From an uncultured bacterium (GTDB lineage: Bacteria; Bacteroidota; Bacteroidia; Chitinophagales; CAIOSU01): 29,998 nucleotides of DNA. The DNA is taken from positions 1 to 29,998 of the forward strand of contig CAIOSU010000440.1 in NCBI GenBank assembly GCA_903861055.1. The letters run 5' to 3'. How positions within the stretch are numbered: the stretch's first letter is position 1; each line of letters begins with the position of its first letter. Under the pieces are notes generated by a model. The model saw only the letters and a list, made by a program, of their open reading frames with translations, was not told the origin of the DNA and searched no databases. The position numbers and the translations under genes are program-made. Shown piece by piece: positions 14,943 to 24,200 of this stretch.

Positions 14943-16258
14943 TCAATCAATAACTTGCCTTGAGCCGTTTGGCCGTTCAAAATAACATTATAGAAATACA
15001 TGCCACTTTTTAATCCATCGCGATTGATATACATTGGCGTGCCAGCAATACCTTGTATGTTACGAACTATTTTGCCCGTTATATCCACCAAGGTAACCTC
15101 ATACTCGCTGCCATTAAAACCATTAATGTTAATACTCGCTTGGCTATTGATAGGATTAGGATAAACACTCAGTAAGTTCGCCAAACCTATATCTGATACA
15201 CCTACGGTAACTATGGTAACCGTTTGAGTGCTAGTGCGAACCGTGCCACATACATCAGTATAGCTTAAGCCAATGGTATAAGTACCCGGTGCGGCATAAG
15301 TATAAGTAAATGAAGCGCTATTGTCGGCATAACTTTCGCCATTACCAAAATCCCAAGTATAGTTGCCGTTAACACCAGTAGAGCTGTTATTGATAACTAC
15401 ATCGCTGTTGGTTACTGAAGTGGTAAAATTGGCAACGCCGGCGTTAATACTGGTTATGGTAATGGAACTAGTGCTGGTGCATGCACCATCAGTTACTGTT
15501 ACAGTGTAGGTATTGGCCGCACTTACCGTCTCCGTTTGGTTTGTTCCGCCTGTGCTCCAGTCGTAAGAAGCCGTGCCGCTGCCACCTGTAGCACCAGCCG
15601 AAAGTGCCAACGATTGACCTCCGCAAATTGAAGTAGCATTGCCCGGGGTAGAAATAAACGAATTAAAATTGGCGCAAGGATTTACCGTAGCCTCGGCAAT
15701 AGTAAACGACTGGGTATAAATCCTGTCACCACCATCTGAGTTATTGTTGTTCGACATATTAGCAATTGCATAAAAAGTAACTGCACCTGTGCCTGCGGCA
15801 GGGGCATCCCACTTAAAAGTCCAAGCTGCGGTGCTGCTAGCACTTTTATGCCCAACATACTCCCTTGATGTTTGCGTGGTCTTTGTAGTAAGGGTTGTGT
15901 TGGTAATTGTAAATGTACCTGCTTGGTTATTGCTCGCATTCAAGGCTACTATTTCAAAACCATTGCGTGGTGAGGTGCTCGACGGGCTAGGTAGTGCGTT
16001 TACGTTCAGAAACACGTTATACGAGGTGCCTGGTGTATAGCCGTTGGCAAAACCGCCAGTTGGCGCAGTATCAAACGAAATAAGCGACGTAGCCGAAGCT
16101 GCGTTTGAATCGTGGCAACCCGCTTTTGCACAAGTATTTTCGCCCGGTGCGCCGGTATGCCCGCTCGGAGGTTGGCCTGAACTGGTAAATACTATGGTAT
16201 TAACGCCCACTACCAAAAACAAGGTAAGTGCAACAAGAATGGTAGATTTTTGAAACAT
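14939..16258 (-). CDS. Choice-anchor V domain / PKD protein with T9SS sorting domain
   Basis: A 439-residue exported protein. A signal segment covers residues 4-25. The next part, GHTGAPGENTCAKAGCHDSN, then a beta domain to about residue 190 with AGTFTITN and WTFKWDAP, matches the choice-anchor V (Reeler-like) proteins of Bacteroidota. C43-x4-C48-H49 is a CxxxxCH motif as used for haem attachment in some c-type cytochromes. An Ig-like segment and a PKD domain (YTWDFGNG...APGTYTIGLSYTD) follow, then a type A T9SS domain (SVYPNPINSQ). Function unknown; surface attachment is likely. Its stop codon overlaps that of the convergent propeller gene in the palindrome TTAA. Confidence 0.83.
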   Translation of the reverse strand: MFQKSTILVALTLFLVVGVNTIVFTSSGQPPSGHTGAPGENTCAKAGCHDSNAASATSLISFDTAPTGGFANGYTPGTSYNVFLNVNALPSPSSTSPRNGFEIVALNASNNQAGTFTITNTTLTTKTTQTSREYVGHKSASSTAAWTFKWDAPAAGTGAVTFYAIANMSNNNNSDGGDRIYTQSFTIAEATVNPCANFNSFISTPGNATSICGGQSLALSAGATGGSGTASYDWSTGGTNQTETVSAANTYTVTVTDGACTSTSSITITSINAGVANFTTSVTNSDVVINNSSTGVNGNYTWDFGNGESYADNSASFTYTYAAPGTYTIGLSYTDVCGTVRTSTQTVTIVTVGVSDIGLANLLSVYPNPINSQASININGFNGSEYEVTLVDITGKIVRNIQGIAGTPMYINRDGLKSGMYFYNVILNGQTAQGKLLID

Positions 16259-16284
16259 AAATGGTTTTTTTTGAACAAGTTCTG

Positions 16285-16292
16285 CAAATATA
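16285..16292 (-). promoter_or_regulatory. Candidate -7 box for the choice-anchor V gene
   Basis: TATATTTG followed by CAG on the minus strand, 27 bases before the ATG at 16258. It matches TAnnTTTG, but no TTG lies at the usual distance. Confidence 0.4.
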
Positions 16293-16396
16293 AAAACAAA
16301 TTGCCCCTATTTACTATCCACAATGTACTAAAACGTAGTGGGTATAGTTGTTTTAGCCTAGATTTTCTTAATTTCAAGGCATTGAACCTACTCTCT

Positions 16397-16717
16397 ATGT
16401 CATTGTCACTCAGAAACCTTGCATCGCTAGCATTTGCCAGTATGCTTCTTGTCTCTTCAGGATGCAAGAAAGAACCCTTTTTGGTGCATACTGGTTATGT
16501 TGTTTGGACCGGAGAATTTATTGATGGTGGTTGCGGATGGTTAGTTAGTTTTCCGCCCGATATACAGTATCAACCCCGGAACATGCCAGATTCGTATCTA
16601 GTAGACTCGTTGCCCGTTGTGGTAACCTACCGCGACTTAAAAAACCGGCCCGATTGTTTAAACAGAACCGACGTTGATGGGCAGATATACGTGCATAAAA
16701 TAGAAAGCCCTCTTTAA
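16397..16717 (+). CDS. Small lipoprotein of unknown function
   Basis: A 106-residue protein starting at the ATG at 16397. It has a lipoprotein signal, SLAFASMLLVSSGC, with the lipidation cysteine at about residue 23, followed by KKEPFLVHTGYVVWTGEFIDGG. The short mature part contains GGCGW and a PDCLNRTDVDGQIYVHK end. I recognise no family. The frame is open further upstream, but those codons are lysine-rich, not signal-like, and overlap the promoter of the divergent gene. It ends just before a strong bidirectional terminator. Short exported lipoproteins of this kind are common in Bacteroidota and often lack a known role. Confidence 0.7.
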   Translation: MSLSLRNLASLAFASMLLVSSGCKKEPFLVHTGYVVWTGEFIDGGCGWLVSFPPDIQYQPRNMPDSYLVDSLPVVVTYRDLKNRPDCLNRTDVDGQIYVHKIESPL

Positions 16718-16739
16718 CAAAACCAACAATACGGCAAAT

Positions 16740-16780
16740 AAAAAATCCCCGTCGAGCGCTCAGCCAGACGGGGATTTTTT
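16740..16780. terminator. Strong bidirectional rho-independent terminator
   Basis: AAAAAATCCCCGTC (16740-16753) and GACGGGGATTTTTT (16767-16780) are perfect complements with a 13-base loop. A and T runs on both sides let it end both the lipoprotein gene (plus) and the porP-like gene (minus, stop at 16800). Confidence 0.92.
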
Positions 16781-16799
16781 ATTCACTAGTAGCGAAATA

Positions 16800-18257
16800 T
16801 TACTTTTTATCTTTATCGTAAACGTGAATCCAAGCATCCTTAAATTCATCTTGCTTACGCAATTGATAAAGTTCTTTCAAACCATCTTCAAGTGAACCTG
16901 GCTGCTCTAGAAAAATGTAGTACCAAGTGCGACGTTTGTTATACACAACACCCACTTTATGTCCTTCCTTCTGGTAGTCTTTAGCCAACTTGCGCGCTTG
17001 CGACTCGGTTCTAACCGACGAAACAACCATAAAATAGTTGCCTGATGGCTCACCAGTGATAAACAATAAGTCATCTTCACCACCATCGTACACAATGTCA
17101 GAAGGTAAGCTTGGTTTCCTGCCAGTCAATATTGAGTCTTTCTTGGCCAAATCATTCAAAATAGTATTTACTTGGCCCTCTAGCTCTTTGATTTTAGCAT
17201 CGCGAGCCTGCACATCAGATTGCAACTGATCGTTCTGTTTCTTCAAGTCATTATTGATTTGACTAACTGAATCAGTTTTAAGATCAATTTTATTGATTTG
17301 ATCCTGTTGCAACTGTTGGTTCTGTTGAAGCTGTTGGATGGCCTCTATCATACCTTTATCTTCCTTCTTGCCAAACTTAATACCTACAAACATTTCGTGG
17401 GTACCACCAGCATAGTTTTGAAGGTTGTTTACGCTATAATCGTAAGAGTAACCAACGGTAAGGCGATCGTGAACTTTGATACCACCGCCAAAGGTAACGG
17501 CATAGTCATAACGATACATGGCCGATACCCAAAGGAAATCCTTGTATCGGAAAGAGCTTCCAATATCAAACTGGTACGACATCCCTTTCGTTACACGGAA
17601 CATAGCCAATGGCTCAATAAAGAATTTGTCCTTAATAACTGGTATGTCATAAGAAGCATTCACCAAGTAGTGACGAGCCAATTGATAAGAAGTTGGCGAA
17701 TTATTATTGATATAACGAATGTTGGTTTCTACCAATTGTGGGATAGCGAAACCAGCTTTTAGACCTTTCCAGATAAAACTGATACCAGCTGAACCATCAA
17801 AGTTCATACCTGAACCTGTATTGGTCATTACAACAGGGTCAATGATATCGTTACCGGTGTTTGCACGCTCCCAATCAACTCTAGTTTGTTGGATGCCGGC
17901 AGAAATACCGATACCCAAGCGCATATCTTTCTTAAACTTAATGTAGTAAGCATAAGAAAGGTTGGCACCGAAACGCTCTAGAATGTCGGTAAAATCTTGA
18001 TATACATAAGCTCCCAAGCCTACTTTATTATCCAAAATAGAACCATCAAGGGTAAGTGCGCGGGTTTCGGGCGCACCTTTAATGTCGGTCCACATTTTAC
18101 GATAAATCAAGTTGGCATTAAATCCTTGCCTTACACCTGTAAATGCTGGGTTGTAAAGAAACGGATTGAGCGAGTATTGACTATACAATGGAACTTGCTG
18201 AGCGATAGCAGGGCTAGCCAGAAAGATTACCAGTATTAACCAAAAGAACCTTTTCAT
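16800..18257 (-). CDS. PorP/SprF-family outer membrane protein fused to coiled coil and SPOR-like domain
   Basis: A 485-residue protein. A signal peptide covers residues 1-20 (ends SPAIAQ). Residues 21-298 are a PorP/SprF-type barrel with the family opening QVPLYSQYSLNPFLYNPAFTG. Residues about 303-375 are Q- and K-rich coiled coil (QQLQQNQQLQQDQ and following). Residues about 405-482 look like a SPOR domain: NYFMVVSSVRTESQARKLA, then GVVYN and WYYIFL. PorP/SprF proteins usually end near 300 residues. SprF is needed in Flavobacterium johnsoniae for export of the SprB adhesin, and it is encoded next to sprB as here: this gene starts 39 bases after the giant SprB-repeat gene. SPOR domains bind denuded peptidoglycan, so the extra part probably anchors the barrel to the cell wall. 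The barrel call is firm; the SPOR call is less so. Confidence 0.88.
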   Translation of the reverse strand: MKRFFWLILVIFLASPAIAQQVPLYSQYSLNPFLYNPAFTGVRQGFNANLIYRKMWTDIKGAPETRALTLDGSILDNKVGLGAYVYQDFTDILERFGANLSYAYYIKFKKDMRLGIGISAGIQQTRVDWERANTGNDIIDPVVMTNTGSGMNFDGSAGISFIWKGLKAGFAIPQLVETNIRYINNNSPTSYQLARHYLVNASYDIPVIKDKFFIEPLAMFRVTKGMSYQFDIGSSFRYKDFLWVSAMYRYDYAVTFGGGIKVHDRLTVGYSYDYSVNNLQNYAGGTHEMFVGIKFGKKEDKGMIEAIQQLQQNQQLQQDQINKIDLKTDSVSQINNDLKKQNDQLQSDVQARDAKIKELEGQVNTILNDLAKKDSILTGRKPSLPSDIVYDGGEDDLLFITGEPSGNYFMVVSSVRTESQARKLAKDYQKEGHKVGVVYNKRRTWYYIFLEQPGSLEDGLKELYQLRKQDEFKDAWIHVYDKDKK

Positions 18258-18296
18258 AATGGAATATGGTTAGTTGTTGTTAGCTATTTGGTTCAA

Positions 18297-21200
18297 TTAA
18301 CGTAAGATGGTTATAGCGCCTTTATAGACTTTACTTCCAACAGTAATAACATAGTAGTAAGTACCGTCTGTTAGGTCATCACCACTATCGTTCGTACCGT
18401 TCCAATCGTTTTGATATGCATTTGATGCGTACACTTCAGTGCCCCAACGGTTGAATATCATCAAATTCACTTGGTAAGTAAAGATGTTATCGATAACCAA
18501 GAAATCGTTAATTCCATCACCGTTAGGTGTGAATAGGTTCGGAACGTCAACTCGGAAATCTTCATTAACAGTAACAGTTACTTCGCGTGTGGTTACACAA
18601 CCATCAGATACTGTAACGGTAACGGTATAAGTAGTCAATTCAAACGGTGTAGCTACCGGAGTGCCGGTTAACGGGTTATCCAAGGTAGTTGAAGGAGACC
18701 ATTCGTAAGCAATACCACCTGTTGCCTCAAGTGTAGTACTGTAGCCTAAACTTACAGAGGTATCTTGAGAAATTGTTACAGCAGCCTCGCTAAACACGCC
18801 TACTTCAATTTCACCAATACCGTTACACAACGCACTACTTGTTATTACCACTCCATAAGTTCCTGAAGTAAACACAGTGATGTTTTGGGTAGTATCGCCG
18901 TTGCTCCATAGGTAACTATATCCAGCTCCTGTTGGTGCTTCGAGCAATACGCTATCGCCGCTACATATACTTCCTGTTAAACCATTTGCTGTAATGGTAG
19001 CATCTGGTGTAGGGTTTACCACAAGGCTTTGCACCAATGTATCGGTACAGCCTTCACTAGAAGTAGCAACCAACGATACTGAGTAAGTGCCAGGGGCAGT
19101 ATAAATATGAATCGGGTCTTGGTCAGAAGTAGTATCGCCATCACCAAACTCCCAGAAGTAACTTAACGAACCAGCTGAGATGCTAGATACATTGGTAAAG
19201 GTAACCTCTTGGTCGTCGCAAGCAAGCGAAGCACTGAAGTTAGCTACTGGCAAAGGATAAGCAGATACAACAGCACAGAAGAACGTCTCACAACCGTTAG
19301 CATCGGTTATGGTTACACAGTATGTGCCAGTACCCAAACCAGTAATGTCTTCAGATACATCACCTGTGCTCCACAAGAAAGTATAAGGGGTAGTGCCACC
19401 CGTAACAGTTATATCAACTGCACCACGGGCTTCGTTACCGCAACCTGCACCTTTAGCCGAACCCGTAACCGCTAGCAAAGTTGGCTCGCCGATAGAAACG
19501 CTATCAACTGCTTGGCAACCATTTGCATCGGTAACCAACACAAAATACTCATCAGCAGCTAATCCAAAAATATCCTTAGTGAAACGGAAGTTTGACCAGA
19601 AGTAGGTATAAGGACCTGTGCCACCCGTTACCGTCAATGAAGCCGAACCGTTGCTTGCGCCATTACAGTTGGCATCGATATTGGTAATAGAAGTAAGCAA
19701 TGAATCTGGTTGGGTTATGTCAAAAGTATCTGAAAACTGACAACCATTGTCATCAGTCAAGGTTACTGAATAGGTAGCCGCAGCCAATCCCGAAACATCT
19801 TCACTGGTTTCGTTATTGCTCCATAAATAAGTGTATGGTGCAGTGCCACCAGCAACGGTTAGGTTTATGGCGCCATTGTCACTGCCATTACAAGTTACGT
19901 TAGTTACCACTCCGCTACCCAATAATTCTGATGGACCAGTAATAGTGTAAGAACCTTCGATGGTACAACCTGCATCATCGGTAGCAGTTACGGTGTAAGT
20001 GCCAGGGGCAAGACCTTGCTCTAGGTCGGCAGTTCCGCCATTAGACCAAGCGTAAGTGTAAGGGGCAACGCCGCCTGTTACTACCACAAGTACTGAACCG
20101 TCGTTTGCGCCAAAGCAAGTAACGTTGGTTTCAGTACCAGTAATGGTCAACTGAGCATTTTGTCCCACCACAGCAGTATCAACCGAAGTACAACCGTTAA
20201 CATCTGTAATTACCACTACATAGGTGCCAGCAGATACATTGGTCAAATCTTCAGAAACACTGAAGTTGCTCCACAAGAAACGGTATGGTGCAACGCCACC
20301 AGCTGGGGTCAAATTAACACTACCAGTTGCGGTACCAAAGCACAATACATTGGTAACCGTAAGGGTAGAGGTTACTGCAGCTGGGTCAGTTATAGTATAA
20401 GTACCCGTTGCAGTACAGCCGTTTGCATCAGTTACCGTTACGGTATAAGTACCAGCAGCAACGTTAATCAAGTTTTGGCTAGTTGCACTGTTGCTCCACA
20501 AGTAAGTGAATACACCAGTTCCGCCAGAAGGAGTTACATAAATATCGCCATCGGTAGCACCATTACAAGATGCATCAACAACGCTACCTTGAACAACCAC
20601 GGCAGTAGGCTGTGCAACAGTGCCACCAGTTGTAGCAGTACAGCCATTTGCATCAGTTATAGTAACAGTATAAGTACCAGCAGCTAAGCCAGTCAAATCT
20701 TCAGTAGTTGCACCGTTGCTCCATACAAAAGTATACGGTGTAGTTCCGCCCGAAACGGTCAAGTTGATGGCTCCGGTAGCAGCACCATTACAAGCGGCAT
20801 TAGTTACCGTTGTAGATGCAGCAATTGCTGTAGGCTGTGTTACCGAGTAACTTACCGTGCTCAAACAACCGTTTGCATCGGTTATGGTTGCAGTATAAGT
20901 TCCGGCAGCAAGGTTGCTTATTAATGAGGTAGTAGTACCCAATACCGTAACACCGTTGCTCCATGAAACATTGTAAGGGCTAGTTCCGCCGGCAATACTG
21001 ATAGAAATTGAACCATTCGAACCACCGTTGCAGCTTACGTTAGTAATCGTTTGGGTAACTGAAACAGTAGTTGGCTCAGTTACAGTGTAAGTACCTACTG
21101 CGGTACATCCGTTTGCGTTGGTTACTACCACAGTGTAAGTGCCAGCATCAACGTTAGTCAAGTTTTGTGAAGTATCGCCAGTTGACCAGCTATAGGTATA

Positions 21201-24200
21201 CGGGCCACTGCCACTGCTAGGCAAAGTAACCGTTACAGTGCCATCAGAACCGCCATTGCAACTCACATCGGTACCTGTTACAGTAACAGAGAATACTGGT
21301 GGTTCAACCACAGTAAAGCTTTGGGTAACAGTACAACCATTTGCATCGGTAGCAGTTACAGCATAAGTGCCTGCAGTAAGGTTAAATATTGCTGAAGAGG
21401 TACCGCCGTTGCTCCAAGCATAAGTGTAAGATGGAACACCACCCGACACGCTAACATTCACAATACCGTTGTTTCCACCGTTACAGTTAACATCCAAAAC
21501 AGAACCTTGAACACTCAAAGCAACTGGCTCAGTAACTGTAGCCGAAACATTTATTGAACAACCATTTGCATCAGTAATTGTAGCAGTGTAAGTACCGCCA
21601 GCCAAGCCTGTTAGGTCTTGACTTGTAGCACCGTTGCTCCAAGCATAAGTATATGGAGCTAAGCCACCGTTAACTGTAACATCAATTGCACCGTTGGCAC
21701 TACCGTTACAAGTAACATTGGTTGCCGTAGCACTTGCTACAAATGGGCTAGGTTGAGTAATAGTAGCAGTTGCTACTGCTTGGCAACCGCTGCCGTCGCT
21801 TACAGTTACGGTATAAGTGCCTGCACCTACGTTGGTTAAGTTTTGAGTAACATCGCCATTAGACCATATGAAAGTGTAACCAGAACCTGGAACACTGATT
21901 TCGATAGCACCAGTGGTATCTCCGTAGCAAAGAATATTAACAACTGTATCAACAGTTACTGCAAACGAAGCTCCACCGCCTACAGTAAAGCTAGCAGACG
22001 ATATACAATTGCGGCTATCTTGAACTTGAATAGTATATACACCAGCTGATAAGCCAGTAATATCCTCAGTAGTTTGACCGTTGCTCCAGAAGTAAGTGTA
22101 TGGACCTACACCACCTGATACCGAAACATCAACCGAACCGGTTGTGCTTGCACCACACGATGCATTTACTACAGTTCCGGTTACTGCAATAGCAGTTGGT
22201 TCGCTCAAAGTATAATTATCAGTAGCAGTACAACCACTTGCATCAGTCACGGTTACATCATAAGTACCTGCAACCAAGTTGGTGTTGTCTTCAGTTAAAA
22301 TACCGTTGCTCCATACGAAGCTGTAAGGTGGGGTACCACCAGTTACGGTAATGTCAACTTCACCATCAGAAGCACCATTACAGCGAACTTGGGCCAAATT
22401 AGCCAAGCTAACTGTTAGTGGAAGCGGCTGGGTAATGGTGGCCGATACGGTTGTTGAGCAACCATTGCCATCGGTTATAGTTACCGTGTAAGTACCTGCA
22501 GCCAAACTATCAATGTCTTGGGTTATAGCGCCGTTACTCCATACATAAGTGTATCCAGCAGCAAAACCTGTTACTTCCAATACGCTGCCAGGGCCGGTAA
22601 AGGTAGTATTCCAAGTTTCGGTAGTATTGGTACCAGTAGCACGGGTAGTTACCAAGTAGTAAGTTTGACCAGCAGTTAGGTTAACCGTTACGCATGAGTT
22701 TAAGAAGTTCGTGCAGTTATCGTTACCAGCAACATAAGTAGCAGGAGGGTTTACAGTCCAATCCAACGGATCGGTGTACAACAACATGAAACCGTCAAAT
22801 ATGGTGGTATAGTCGTTATTGATGGTATAAGAACCGCTAGTTGTAACTGTAAACTCATAAATGTCAGTCGGAGGATCTTGTGCGCTACAGCATGTACCAT
22901 TAGCCGCCGGACGACCAGTAAGGTTACCGTTCGAAAGAGCAGAGAAAGTACCATCGTTCAAACCAGCAGCGCTGCGAATATTACCCGCAAGCGGGTTGAA
23001 AGTAGGTACGTTACCTGGGGTACCACCGCTTACGCTAATGAATACTCCGCCAGAGCCTGAACCGTTACAAGTTAGATTATTGACACTGTCGATTACCGCA
23101 ACCAAAACAGGAGCTTCAGAAATGGTTATTTGAATAATATCTTGACAACCAGCAGCATCACGGCCCAAAACAGTATAGGTACCGCCGCTTAGGCCAGTAA
23201 ATACACCGCTGGTTTGGAAAGTAATACCATTTATAGAGTATTGGTAAGGAGAAACACCATTTGACAAGGTAACTTCAAAACCGCCATCAGCATTACCTGC
23301 ACAGGTTACATCGTATGCAGTATCAACTGTTAGGCTTACAAAACTAATGTTCTCCAAAGTATCAGCTACGCTGGCCAAACAACCTGAGTTGTCTTGCACA
23401 AAAAGAGTATAAGTACCAGCAGAAAGGTTACCAAACACAGTACCAATTTGGAACGGACTACCGTTCAAAGAGTATTGGTAACCGCCAGTGCCGCCACTTG
23501 CGCTTACCGTTATCGAACCATTATTTACGCCGCTACAGCTAGCATCGGTAGAGCTTGCTACTGCTACGGTCAACGGACTTGGTTGGTTGATAGTAACCGG
23601 GTTTGCGCTGTACACCGCGGTACAACCATTCGCATCAATTACACCAACAGTGTAACCAGCTGCGCCTAAGCCACTAAACTGGTTAGATGCTTGCGTAGTA
23701 CCAAAGCTATTGATTGTGTATTGCAATGCCCCAGTGCCGCCAATAGCAGTAATGGTTATGGCACCATCGTTAGCACCGTTACAGCTAATATCAGTTTTTG
23801 TAACAGCAGTAATTTGCAACAACGGTGGTTGGTTTATTACCACATTTCCAGTTGTGGTACAACCAACCGCATCGGTTACGGTTACATCATAGCTGCCCTG
23901 CGCCAAACCAGTGCGAGTAGCACCCCCAGAACCTGGGCTCCAAGCGTAGCTGTAAGGAGTTTGACCACCAGTTACGTTTACGGTAGCAGTACCGTCATTG
24001 GCACCGTTACACGTCACATCGGTTTTACTAATGCTGGTAATTGTTAAACCAGCACTTACATTTATGGTTACTTGTGCACAAGCTGATGGAGGTGGGCAAG
24101 TACCTTCGGCACGCACAAAATACGTTGTATTTGAAGTAGGATTTACGGTTATTGAACTAGTGCCCGATGATATGAAAGTACCACCGCAAGTGCCGCTATA

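Noticed and set aside
11818..16258. Lysyl-oxidase-like protein cross-linking the giant adhesin
   Set aside because: The adhesin has hardly any lysine, and the genes are separated by other units on different strands; no direct link can be supported.
16250..16396. Upstream extension of the small lipoprotein
   Set aside because: It would bury the lipoprotein signal 49 residues into the protein and overlaps the divergent gene's promoter.
20160..20687. A 175-codon plus-strand open frame opposite the giant gene, with smaller ones beside it
   Set aside because: These are shadows produced by the repetitive coding sequence on the other strand; the translation is Ser/Thr/Tyr/Ile-rich with no start signal or family resemblance.
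19200..24100. Regularly spaced repeated DNA that could look like a CRISPR or satellite array
   Set aside because: The repeats are coding, about 228 bp long and divergent at DNA level; they translate cleanly as SprB units on the minus strand.
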